64,000 nucleotides of DNA from JBCBSS01 sp039819065 (lineage in GTDB: Bacteria > Bacteroidota > Bacteroidia > Cytophagales > Cyclobacteriaceae), in NCBI GenBank assembly GCA_039819065.1, contig JBCBSS010000005.1, forward strand, positions 1 through 64,000, written 5' to 3'. Positions 7,960 through 18,800 of the stretch are shown one piece after another. The notes beneath the pieces are model-generated. The model had not been told where the DNA came from. It searched no databases and was given only the letters and a program-made list of their open reading frames with translations. How positions within the stretch are numbered: the first letter of the stretch is position 1; every line of letters starts with the position of its first letter. The position numbers and the translations under genes are program-made.

Positions 7960-8063
7960 CCAATGACAAATAATTAGAAAGTGAGGCAGATAAGGTTCTT
8001 CGGGGTAATTACTTTCTGTTTTTACGAACTGATATTGAATAAATAGAGAATATGATAGATAGG

Positions 8064-11000
8064 CTATGCTCTAATTTTTATTAATCGAATTGAAAAGTAG
8101 ATAAGACAAATGATACCAATGGCCAGTATCATGATCAAATACATGTTTTGACCGCTCTGTTCAAATTCTACAGGGCTTACATCTCCTATGAGAATAAAGC
8201 TACTCCAATAGAAAGGTGACGTATGGTAAACATCTGCATTCTCGAGATAAGCCAACTTGGCATGTCGCAGTGCTTCGGGTTTATTCATACCGTCTTTAAG
8301 ATTTTGATAGAATAGCTTCATTAACGTTGGTGCGGCAGCATCTGAAACCTTCCATTGGCTGATCAATAGGCTTTGTGCACCTGCATATTGAAAAGCTCGG
8401 CCTAGGCTCATTATACCTTCACCCCCGACCAGTTGACCAGTTCCAGTATTGCAAGCACTGAGTACCACCAAATCAGTACCCATCTCCATATTGTAAATCT
8501 CTGAAGCATATAGAAAATTATCTTCAAGGCTGTCTTGGCTGTTGGTAAAATATAGCCTGGAATTGTTAGGCTGGTCGTTATCGATCTCGCCGTGCAACGC
8601 AAGGTGCAACACGCTATAATGACCAGCCTTGGCTTTGAAATTATGCTCACTGGCCGAGTTACCATAATAATATTCACCTGGAACAATATGTGATATCTCA
8701 CGTACTTCTTTTCGGGTTCCGGGCAAATCATCTCCAAGATCTCTTAACACCGCAAAGTCCAGCGCACCCGTATCAATTACTTGGGTAGAATCAGCATATG
8801 AAAAGGCAAGGCACTCACCAGCACTTTTACCGAAAGGAGAATCCTCATTTGCTAACAATAGTGTGGCCGAGTTTGCATAACTGATATTGTAAGCTTTGAT
8901 CAGATAATCAAAGTCTTTGAAACTGGAAGAGATGGAAAGCCGGGTGGTGAGCAGGTCGAAATTGACGTGCCATAATTGATCATCCGGAATTATGATCAAG
9001 TTGTCACTGATCGGTTCATCCTTAAGAGGAGCGATCAGGACTTGGTAAAGGCGGTTTGAAAGCTGCTGAAAACCTTTAACATTATGTTGCTCGATCGCTT
9101 TTCTGAAGTCTTTAACATCTCCCCATAAGCTCGATGGCACAGGCATTTTATGTAAGGCAAACTTATCTTTATTGACTATGAAAGTGTAGATGATTTCATC
9201 ACTAACAAAGTATTCTAGCAGCGTTGTATTCTCACCCAAACGCTTTTGTAGTTCATTCAGAGAGATAACTTCAAGATTATATTTCAAGTTGTGGTAAATC
9301 GGATAGTCTTGTTCTATCCTTTTAGTTAACCTCTCATATCGATCCCTGATCTCGTGAAGTTTTCGCCTGAATAATCTGGTTTTGTCTTGATCCTCTCGCC
9401 CTTTTAAAGCCTCCTTTTTAAGTTTGGTATCATAGAAGTTAATACCTGCTTTCAACTCTCTTTCTTTTGCTACCAGGCTATCCGGCACACCACCAAACTG
9501 CTTGGCTCTTGATTCATTTAAAGAACCAAGCAATACCATTGATCTGGATTTCTCTGAAAAGTAGAAGGCTGTCTCTAAATACTTGTTATCGTTAGTCAGT
9601 TCATACAGCTTCACACTTGTTGTCAAGCCACCAGCATAAATTTCGTGTAATGAGGCTTTTAGCGATACTTTTCCTTTCTGGGTCAAACTCATTTTACTCA
9701 TTTGTATAGCCAAGGTGTCAGCCAGCTGGTAGTGTCTGAGAATTGATTCAAATGATTCTTGACGTGTTATTCCCTTCAGGTTCGCTTCACTGAGAAGTGG
9801 AGCTTTCCCTAAAACAGCAAGTAAAAGCGTTTGATAGTCCAGGGCTTCTTTTGAAATGGGTACAGAAATGATATCGTCACGATCACATTCCCACGCATTA
9901 ATCATTATGCTCTCTTGATAGCTAAGAAGTGCTTCATAAGGGTTTCCGGCAGCAGCATAAGCATCGCCTATTCTAACGTAATGCGAGGCCTGATCATCAG
10001 CATTATCCACCAAATCAATCGTTTTTTGGTACTGTGCAATCGCCTTTGAATATTCTTTTTGTAGGAAATAAGCATTTCCCTTGAATTTAAGTGCCTGTTG
10101 TACCCACTGGGTCATGGGTTGCGGTGTAGAATACGAAATCTGAATAGCCTTATCTAAGTATTCATGAGCTTCGGCAAAGCGACCTTCCTCGGCGTTGAGC
10201 TCTCCCAACCACGCATAACAAAGAATATATTGTACGTGACCACCTGGAAAGTACTTTTCTAGAAACGCTAGTTTTTTCTCTATGTATTGCCGGGCGAGTT
10301 CAAAATTGCCAACCCTGAAATAGGCAAGGCCTAGATTGAAATATGCTTCGGCAGTTATAGAGTGATCACCATTGAAAATTTCCTCGTAGATATCAATCGC
10401 TTGTTTATAGAACTCAATAGATCGTTCTATATCTGTATCCCGAATATATCTGGCTTTATCTACATACAAGCCAGCTACCATTTCCAAGTTGCTATCCTCC
10501 AAAGCCAAAGAGAGCGCTTTGTCCACAAGAAGGATGGCTTTATCTTTATTAGACTTGGCGTTGTACAGCCTTGACATGTTTTTCAACAACCTGATCTTGG
10601 TTCCGGCAGGAGCGGTGTTAAACATGGCTAAAGACTTATTATAGAAATGGATCGCTTGTTCATAGTCAAGCATATTTTTGTAGACTAAACCTATATTCGC
10701 ATATGCCTTGGCTATTACGATAGAATCGCTGCTCAATTTCGCATAGATCAGGCTCTGCTGATAACATTCCAAACCAGCCTGCAAGTCATATTCCCTACCG
10801 AAGTTTATTGTCCCTAAGCTATTGTAGGCTTCATAAAGCCCCTCGTTGTTTTCTAACCTTTCCGAGACATTTTTGAGTGCTAAGGTGAAGGTATCCATTT
10901 CGTAGGGGAAGCCGAGGTGCTTTGATTCTTTAGCAAGAGCTATTAATAACTCGATGCGTGACGAATCATCTGAAGTATTATTGAGCACTGAATAAAGGCT

Positions 11001-11081
11001 ATCAGCTTTAGGACTCTGGGCATAAGTCTGGCTGACGGAAAAGCATATCCCGACTAGCATTACAACAACTACAAATCTCAT
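8064..11081 (-). CDS. TPR-CHAT protease, exported and membrane anchored (1,005 aa)
   Basis: This is a paralogue of the CHAT protein at 4323-7700 with the same layout: signal peptide (MRFVVVVMLVGICFS, ending TYAQ), a TPR array over roughly residues 80-410 (AYANIGLVYKNMLDYEQAI and similar), a helical middle, then the CHAT domain. His830 (HLALHGE) and Cys877 (LSACNTG) form the expected catalytic dyad. The C terminus has one membrane helix (MYLIMILAIGIICLIYFSI) and a short basic tail, so the domain is likely on the periplasmic face of the inner membrane. It follows the coiled-coil barrel gene at 11210 by 128 bases on the same strand, with no clear promoter of its own, so it may be at the end of that operon. 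Confidence 0.9.
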   Translation of the reverse strand: MRFVVVVMLVGICFSVSQTYAQSPKADSLYSVLNNTSDDSSRIELLIALAKESKHLGFPYEMDTFTLALKNVSERLENNEGLYEAYNSLGTINFGREYDLQAGLECYQQSLIYAKLSSDSIVIAKAYANIGLVYKNMLDYEQAIHFYNKSLAMFNTAPAGTKIRLLKNMSRLYNAKSNKDKAILLVDKALSLALEDSNLEMVAGLYVDKARYIRDTDIERSIEFYKQAIDIYEEIFNGDHSITAEAYFNLGLAYFRVGNFELARQYIEKKLAFLEKYFPGGHVQYILCYAWLGELNAEEGRFAEAHEYLDKAIQISYSTPQPMTQWVQQALKFKGNAYFLQKEYSKAIAQYQKTIDLVDNADDQASHYVRIGDAYAAAGNPYEALLSYQESIMINAWECDRDDIISVPISKEALDYQTLLLAVLGKAPLLSEANLKGITRQESFESILRHYQLADTLAIQMSKMSLTQKGKVSLKASLHEIYAGGLTTSVKLYELTNDNKYLETAFYFSEKSRSMVLLGSLNESRAKQFGGVPDSLVAKERELKAGINFYDTKLKKEALKGREDQDKTRLFRRKLHEIRDRYERLTKRIEQDYPIYHNLKYNLEVISLNELQKRLGENTTLLEYFVSDEIIYTFIVNKDKFALHKMPVPSSLWGDVKDFRKAIEQHNVKGFQQLSNRLYQVLIAPLKDEPISDNLIIIPDDQLWHVNFDLLTTRLSISSSFKDFDYLIKAYNISYANSATLLLANEDSPFGKSAGECLAFSYADSTQVIDTGALDFAVLRDLGDDLPGTRKEVREISHIVPGEYYYGNSASEHNFKAKAGHYSVLHLALHGEIDNDQPNNSRLYFTNSQDSLEDNFLYASEIYNMEMGTDLVVLSACNTGTGQLVGGEGIMSLGRAFQYAGAQSLLISQWKVSDAAAPTLMKLFYQNLKDGMNKPEALRHAKLAYLENADVYHTSPFYWSSFILIGDVSPVEFEQSGQNMYLIMILAIGIICLIYFSIRLIKIRA

Positions 11082-11209
11082 TCTCGCTGGTTTAGAAAAG
11101 GGGTTCGAATTTAAATATTCTGACCAGTTTTTTGACTATTGTAGCTTAAAGAATTTGTTAAGCATGAGGATAATTTGCTGGAAATAGCTAGTGAATTAAA
11201 ACTCGTTAA

Positions 11210-12712
11210 TTAGTCCCACTCGAAACCTATCCTCGTTCGGATCGGGTTTTTATGGATGAGCGAGTGATAATCATGCAAGAAATCATAGAGGATCATGATG
11301 GTGGCGTTGAGCTTTTTGGTGACCTTAAACCTGCGGCCCAGGCCGAGGTTAATGGCGTTCTCTCCTCGCCATTTGACAACGCTGATATCTCCCCTATCCA
11401 GACTGGTGCTGCGGTAACTCCTTTCCACTTCTACCTGCCCGAAGAAACCCTTCCACAGGTTATGATTGGTGAAAACCCGAAAGCTCATGGCGTCTTTGGC
11501 AATGGACGCCGTGTCGGCAGCACCGAAGTTTTGACGGTAGGTAAAGCCTACTCCTACCTGCCATGGTTTCCTGAGCTTATAGGCGAGATTGAAAGTGCCA
11601 TCCAAAATGACCGGGTCAGTACTGGCCAGCTCAAAGTTGCCGCCATAGACAAAGCGATTGCCGAAAGGTTCTTTTTCTAGTGAATTGCGTTTTACGGCTG
11701 TACTCAGGTCATTGGAATTGGGCACTGAGCTATACTTCTGCTTGAGTGCCTTCATTTTATCTTTGACCGCGCTTAGTTTATCCTGATGCGCTTCAAAAAG
11801 TTGATCCTGCTGTTTGAAAGCCATTTTCTTCATATCAGAGCGGTCAATCTCACCTTGCTCATATTGGCGATAGGCTTCGACCTGGGACTGCGCCTCATCG
11901 CCGTAAGCTTTATATTCCTCGGGGCGTTGACGGAAAGCTTCTACTTCTTTACTGTAATTGCCTAACTCCTTAAGTTCAGCTGCTTTGATCTGTTCGATGA
12001 TCTTCTGCTCATTGGCTTCGGAAAAGATCATATCCTGCCATTGGTGTTGGATACTGTCATTCAAATTGAGGCTGTCCGAAAGATCAGCATGTTTTTGTAA
12101 GAACTGTTGGAAGGTAAGTGAATCAGGTTCTTGTAGCTTTCCACCCCATTCGGTGGAATCAATACCCAAGTATTGATAGTATCGGGCTTTTAAAGCTTCG
12201 ATACTCTTGAATTGCTTCAATTCATCGATATCAGATATGCCAGTATATTCCCGTACTACCCGACCTTGTTCATTTAGTTCTACCAGATTGCCGGCTTGAT
12301 CATAGGCCAGCGAGCCTAAGCTTTGCCATTTGGTACTATCATTTAACGCCTCCTTGACTCCATCAAGATCAATATCGTGCTTGGCCGCTTGAGCTTTAAG
12401 TTGCTCATACTTCTTAGAACCTTGGGCGTATAGCGCTTCATTCTCCAGTTTGCGCAATAACTTTTGCTTATATTGAGACCGCCGCACCACGCTATCTACT
12501 TTATCCTGGTAGAACTGGCGGATTCGCTTTACCCCTTTCAGGCTATCTTTTATAGCTACTCTCTCTGTTTTACTCAACTTCTTTTTCAACCCTTTCGCCT
12601 GCCTTAGCCACTGGGCATGTTTGCCAGTGGGCACAGCTTTGTAGTTGATCTGGCTGTAGGTTGTGCCTAGGCTGAGGAAGAGGAAGAGTATGGTGTTAAA
12701 GGTGAGTTTCAA
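11210..12712 (-). CDS. Coiled-coil protein with probable C-terminal outer-membrane beta-barrel segment (500 aa)
   Basis: No family is recognised. A signal peptide (MKLTFNTILFLFLSLGTTYS) is followed by about 320 residues that are charged, Gln/Lys/Glu rich and strongly helical, likely a long periplasmic coiled coil. The last 150 residues change character: alternating strands such as RFVYGGNFELASTDPVILD, WQVGVGFTYRQNF and RTRIGFEWD look like amphipathic beta strands of an outer-membrane barrel. The gene is the last of the OmpH-to-RHS run, 89 bases after the RHS gene, from which it is separated by a hairpin and a duplicated 32-base segment. I infer an outer-membrane partner for the RHS proteins; this is not shown by any known homologue. 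Confidence 0.7.
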   Translation of the reverse strand: MKLTFNTILFLFLSLGTTYSQINYKAVPTGKHAQWLRQAKGLKKKLSKTERVAIKDSLKGVKRIRQFYQDKVDSVVRRSQYKQKLLRKLENEALYAQGSKKYEQLKAQAAKHDIDLDGVKEALNDSTKWQSLGSLAYDQAGNLVELNEQGRVVREYTGISDIDELKQFKSIEALKARYYQYLGIDSTEWGGKLQEPDSLTFQQFLQKHADLSDSLNLNDSIQHQWQDMIFSEANEQKIIEQIKAAELKELGNYSKEVEAFRQRPEEYKAYGDEAQSQVEAYRQYEQGEIDRSDMKKMAFKQQDQLFEAHQDKLSAVKDKMKALKQKYSSVPNSNDLSTAVKRNSLEKEPFGNRFVYGGNFELASTDPVILDGTFNLAYKLRKPWQVGVGFTYRQNFGAADTASIAKDAMSFRVFTNHNLWKGFFGQVEVERSYRSTSLDRGDISVVKWRGENAINLGLGRRFKVTKKLNATIMILYDFLHDYHSLIHKNPIRTRIGFEWD

Positions 12713-12713
12713 T

Positions 12714-12804
12714 GGTTAAAGTCTTTTTTATTTACATGGAAATTAGCACGCGTTGCAAACGCGCGCTATCAGGGTTAAAGTCTTTTCTATTTGTACGGAA
12801 ATTA
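12714..12804. repeat. Direct repeat pair at the 3' end of the RHS gene
   Basis: Two copies of a roughly 32-base segment starting GGTTAAAGTCTTTT and ending GGAAATTA lie at 12714-12745 and 12773-12804. The right copy includes the RHS stop codon and its immediate downstream sequence; the left copy repeats it just before the ATG of the next gene. The left copy therefore looks like a duplicated RHS 3' end, as left behind when C-terminal cassettes are swapped or deleted. Confidence 0.55.
12745..12767. terminator. GC-rich hairpin between the RHS gene and the coiled-coil barrel gene
   Basis: AGCACGCGTT and AACGCGCGCT pair over ten positions with one mismatch around a GCA loop. There is no adjoining T-run, so it may reduce rather than end transcription into the next gene, or be a repeat unit. 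Confidence 0.4.
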
Positions 12805-15800
12805 ATTTCCTGGATTTCTACTATTGATAACACTGGGTGCCCTTGGTGTTGATAAATTTCCAACACTATTTGTTTCTCTTTTCGCTGGCGAATCACCTAA
12901 AAAGTCAAAACCACTATTGAGTAGTTCGTTAATAAAAGTACCTATGGCAGCGTCCGATATCTCGTCAACTAATTCTTCGACAAAAGTCCTATCCACCTCT
13001 ACCGTGCCACGCGCCAATGTTGAACCCGCAGCGAACCCATTTGATAACCCCGCAGAGAATACATCGCCAGGGGAAAATTGATCCCTAAGGCCTGCAAGAT
13101 TTTCACCAGCCTGTTTAAATATATTTATCAAACCTGCTGCAGACCCACTCAAAACACCTTTTTCAAGAAAAGTAAAACCTACTTTGGCTGTCCCAATACC
13201 ACTCGTGACAGCACCTGTCAATGCTCCTTCGCCTGTATCCATAATAACCTGAGCAATGGCATCGTACTTAGCCTCTACATCATCTCCCGTTAAAGCATCC
13301 CAGTTCTTCCAAATAGAAACCCCTGCACTTACACCTCCCCCTATTATTGCTCCTATACATGGAGGACACCAATTTCCATCTCTATCATATCCTTTTACAG
13401 GATCGTTACCCATCCCAACATAAGGTGAATGAAATTGTCTATAATTATCAACCGAAACCCACCTACCAATCCTCGCATCATACATTCTGGCCTCAAAACT
13501 ATTCCAACCGATTTTTTCATCTCTTTCAGCAAATTGGCCTTGATAACCGAAGCGGTAGGCGAATACATCACTACCTGCGATGGCATCCGGTGAGCCTCCA
13601 GAAGGATCGTCGGTCGGGGATGAAATGGCTATACGGAGGTCGTCTATACGACCTCTGTTTTCATCTCCTCCAATAGTAAATAGTACAACCAACTGTCCAT
13701 TCTTAGGTATTTGCAGCGTACTGGTAGACTCGTTTACCCACCAGTAGGTGCGCAATGTGCCAAGGCTAGCCAGGTTTTCTGTCGATCCGTCCGGATATTG
13801 CATATATAGGCTTACACGAACATCTCCAGACTCATCATAGTCATTCTCATCATTGTTTAACCAAGCACTCGCATTGACGATATCGCCCGCTTCCACGTTA
13901 TAGTAAAGTCGATGAATGTCAGTGTCAAGTAGAAGAGCAGAGTAACTTCCGGTTACCGCTGATGCCGACCGTTTCATTGATCCGTTGATCAGGTCAGGGT
14001 GTTGATCTTCATCATCATCTTCAAATCCGTAATTATAAGCTTGTGTGATAGTGTACGGGTTAAGTAGGGAGCGAATAGTGACTTTAAGGTCGTCAAAACG
14101 AGCATAGGCGTCGGTTCGTGTTTCGGCCATCTCCACTCTTAACACTCCATCTGCAGGAATATGAATGTTCTCGGCGTCAAAGTCTCTCCAGCCTTCTCCC
14201 CATCCCTCAAACCGAGTTAGCAAAATAGGAGTGTTATTATCATCTTCAAAGTAGACATTTACAATGCCCCGGCCATAATCAGGATGGTCACTTTGCTCGA
14301 AAATTGAACAGCTTATGTCTACTAAGTCATTGGCTTTAACCGGATATTCGGCGAATACTGACTCACCCTGTAGTTGTACTACCCAGCCTACGGAAAAGAC
14401 ATTTCTTTTATACGTTTCGATTCCCGGAAATGCCGGATTGTCGCTGTCTTCAAAACTGTATTCAAAGCTAGTTTGGTCGTATTCCAATGCTTCGTTCATC
14501 GGAGTTTCTTCCTCTTCAAGCAACTGCGCTTCCCTGGACCAATCCCTTCCCGGAATGGGCATACCAAAAGGATAATAATCAGTCGCTTTCACCAACATAA
14601 GGTCACTTTGGTGATCAATTTTGAAATCATCAAACCACACTTTAAGATCCTCTGGTGAATTGTTGGATATCCAGATGTAAGCAAAACCGTCTTGCGCTAT
14701 GGTGATGGATTGTTCTAGTTTTTCATGTGGATTTTCAAGGCCTTCTGCTGTTTGGGTAACTTCAATGAAACCCATTTGCAGGTCGTTGTAATCATTGTCA
14801 AAAAGCGCATAATTCAGATAAGCCAATGGAGGTAGGGCCATACTGGACTCACCGCTCAGCATGCCAATGCCAGAGCCGGTTGGGTCCGTGCCCAACGCAC
14901 CACCCTCGCCCACCACACCGGTCGGATCAAACATTGATGTCAACCATCCGGAAATAGCCGTCATGGTATTAAGGTCATCGGGTACACTTTCCAAGTATTT
15001 GGCATATACCTCGGCCGTCAATTGGTCCCCCGCTTTTACCCTTAGTGATTTACCCACTTCACTGGTACCAATAATACGCTGGTCCAATAAACCAGAAGCC
15101 ACACCGCTGTTGGCTAGCAATTCACCAAATGCATGGTCCAGAAAACGTGCTGCTGCCACTTGTTCGAATATCTGCTCTTCTACTTTGGCATCAGTTACTT
15201 CGAAACCTGCGCGATAGGTCACTTTTCCATCGGTAAAGACGGAACGGACATTACCCAAATGATCTGCTATTTCATATTGCATGCTTTCGGAACGGCGTCG
15301 GTAATCTCCTATCCTGGAGGCACCATAAATGGGTACTTCGGCCTGAATCGGGTTATCTCCGGCCATTTCATAGGTACTGACCAGGTTCCCGCTGGCATCA
15401 CGAATGTACCAAGTCGTTCCCATGCCTGGCATGTGCTTCTTCAACCTAAAGCCGCGATCATCATAAGCATATTCTGCCTTTAACTCATCATTTTCATCAG
15501 CCACCCGAACCACTTTCCCGGTAACGTCATATTGTATCTTTTTCTCGATGGCTGCCGATCCACCGGTTGGTTTTTCGTAGACCATTTGGCCTATGGCGTT
15601 GTAGGTATAGTCGGCATAGTTACTCACCTGACTCAATTGATTGGTACCAGTCAGGTATTCATAGTTATCAAATTGATCCAATAATTCACCAAAGTCATCG
15701 TAGCGCGTCAACCCCTGGATATTACCATTAGGGTCATAAGTGAGGCCTTTTACCGCATTTTGAGTCCCCGTACTAAGTCTGATATAATCGTTATTCTCCC

Positions 15801-18800
15801 CAAAAACGGCATTTTGCAGCTGATTTTTCTGATCATACTGGTAGGCATAAGTAAAAGTGGCGTTATCAGCTACTTCTTGTTCATCGCTGGTCCTGCTCAA
15901 TTCTGCTTCGAGGTCAGCACCGTCGTTATCAAAGCCTGGGGCAAACCTGATAGATTGAGAGGCTGATTCTTTGGCACCCTGATAGGATGTCAATACCAAA
16001 TTGGCTATTTGTGGCTTGTTTTGAGGAATGCCGTCACTATTACGACCCCATTCTATGGCTCTTACATTACCGTCATATCTGCGAGGAAAATCGTCGACGG
16101 AAATATTTATACTGCCAGTGTTAATACCACTCCGTTGATAGTCATTATAGTAGTAATGCATGGACTGCCAGAATATGTCACTACGGTTATCCTGTGTTTC
16201 CCCATCCGGAAGATTGATTGCCTTTAACCATCCCTGAACGGTATAATAGAAATCTACGCCTTGCATATTATCCGCTAACTCTACCCTTTTCAAAGGGCCG
16301 TGTAAATAGTATTCATAAGCGGCCTGAAGCTTACCAGTCTCTCCTGATTTATCACCGTCAATCGAGGTATATACCTTAGATAACCGTTTATCCGCATCAT
16401 ACTCATAGTGGTGGTAGAACCTTTCATTTTGCTCATCTTTTTGATAAGCGACTTGCCGGACATTGCCCAGAAAATCATATTGATAGTCAAGACTAAAGGT
16501 TTTATTGAGTTCTTTGACATACTGGATCATCCAGGTAACCCGACCTAACTCATCATAGCTGTACCAGGTTTTGGTTTGCGGGTTTTCAGAGTAGGATACT
16601 GCGCCCATGATAAATGCCTGGTTACGGATTAAATTGTCATCATCATCCGGTGCATCATAATAGGTTTTGACCCAATCCTGTGCCTCCATTCCGTCTATAC
16701 CCCCATTGGCGGCTGTGCTTTCCAGAATGGCCATCATGCTTACATCACGGAAAGCGATCGGCGAAGTAACCGGCTTGTCGATTTTGATGGACAGGGCATC
16801 GAAAAGTACAGTATTGGTAGCCAGACTAATCAGTTTGATGGTAATATCGCCCGTAGTTCGAGCAGGGATAGACTTGCTCAGATTAACCCACGATCCGTTT
16901 GAAACTGCTGTCATTGTAGTCAGCACCCCTTGATTGTCACGCACTTCGACTTTGACATCAACACCCGGCGTACCTCCGGAAGGGTTGGCATAGTGAAAAG
17001 CAAGGCAACTAATGTCCAGGGTGCTGCCTTCCTCCATGAAATAATCAATACTAAGGCCTGTGGATGGTACAATCACTGCCGTACTGCCGCTCACTATTTC
17101 GCCATCAAAACCAGCATCTTCCACTATCTGCCCTTCTATATTAGGGAATCTGGGTGTCTCATTGCGTTCGAAATCAAAGAATACATCGACATCGGCAATG
17201 GCTTCACCGGATTCTACCGGCCTGCCTAAGGGATCATAGTTGGTGTAGGAGAAGTTACCAGACTTGCGCTGTTCAGCATTTTGAGAAAATCTTACCTTCC
17301 CGTCTCTCCTATAGATGTATTCCGTTCTACCGGCATCTGGTTCTGTCATCGCCAATAGGCGACCTTGAAAATCATATTCATATAAATTAGTAAAAGGAAC
17401 ATCAGTGGGGCGGCGATAGGATAAGTTCCCTCCATTGGTCTGATACTGCTGAATTACTTCCATAACACCGTTAGGTGCTACAGAAGCTACCAGTTGCCCT
17501 TTGTTATCATAGAAGTTGTAAGACAACTCTATAAAGTCTGCTTCAGGGATTGATGTAATATTACCCAGGTCGTTGGTTCTGTTGGCACCGTTCAACGTGT
17601 TTTGCCATAACCCACTTGCCAATACCTTTTCATCCTTGTCTTGATAGACCACCCCTACTTTTCCCTGTGGGTCAAGTGACATTCTCACTATGCCTTCTTC
17701 GTATAGATTATTGGGCGTAGGCCAGTCCGGGAAAATGGCATCTCGTAATGCCAGGTAAACGACTAGTTCGGTATTAGAAGTACCTCTTACTTTACTGGCT
17801 ACCTCGTGCCTGGCGCCCATCCTGTGGTCATTACCCGGCCCAGCGGATTCCTTCGACTCACCAGAACCTTCATCGTAGAATGTCTGACGAGAATAAGGAT
17901 ATGAGGTAGTGGCTACTGCCTTTTCCAGGGTGTTGTTGTTTCTATAATACCATCCTAGTGTTCCGATACCACCATCCGGTACAGGGTCAGGATTGTAAGT
18001 CGATAGTCCAATATCAAAGTTGCGATAATCGTAATTGAAAAAGCTTCTGTTATAGTCCAAGGTAGACTGATTAAGCGGTGCGGGCAATGTACTGCCAACG
18101 GTGCGCTCAAACCGGTCATATAAAGGTTCTGAAGCGATAGCTTTGTTCTCGGTGAAATTCTTGGCTTGGTCTTGAAGTTTATCTCCTGCATAGTCAAAAT
18201 AGCTTTTGGTCTCGGCATAAACATCACCGTTTTCGTCTAAAGACTGTGCGTGTATCCAACTAGGATCCTGATCCACAACAGTGATTTTGACCTGATTGGA
18301 TTCATTCCCAGCACCGCCACAAAGGTTGATCATCTCAACCCTGTAATAAGTGTCATCAGTAAAGGACTGGTTATAGTTCAAAGTGGCACTACCACTATTG
18401 CCAATGTCAGACCAACTGCCGGCGCCGATTTTGCGTTCCCAGTGATCGATGCCTGAGTTGATACCACCACTTCCCATTTCTATAGTACCCACTGCAGGTC
18501 TGTTTCTATATACTGTACGGTCACCTTTAACTGTTCCTGCAGAAGGCGGATTATCCATGTAGACGTAAAAGGTTTTGTATAGATTACCACATGATGAATT
18601 AAAAGCATTGGCCCTGGCTACAGCGCGAAATTCTGTATTCTCGGTCAAGTTATTATAAGACATGGTTGTACCGGAAACATTATTGTAGGTTTTAAAAGTG
18701 CCGTTCTGTTTAATTTCCCACTTTAAGAATTGAGCTCCATTTGAAACCACCGCCCTTACACTTCCATTGTTATTTCCGGGACATCGTTTCGAATCCGAGA

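Noticed and set aside
11252..11680. 142-codon open frame opposite the coiled-coil barrel gene
   Set aside because: It lies entirely antisense to a well-supported gene, has no recognisable domain or upstream signal, and is explained by codon bias of the real gene.
12824..13293. Small plus-strand frames opposite the RHS C-terminus as an immunity gene
   Set aside because: They are antisense to the cassette, lack starts with any signal and look like shadows; immunity genes normally follow on the same strand.
13357..13371. WCPPC at the start of the RHS C-terminal cassette, like a thioredoxin active site
   Set aside because: The flanking residues are a Gly-rich hydrophobic stretch with no thioredoxin fold pattern or cis-Pro; the Cys pair is more likely structural.
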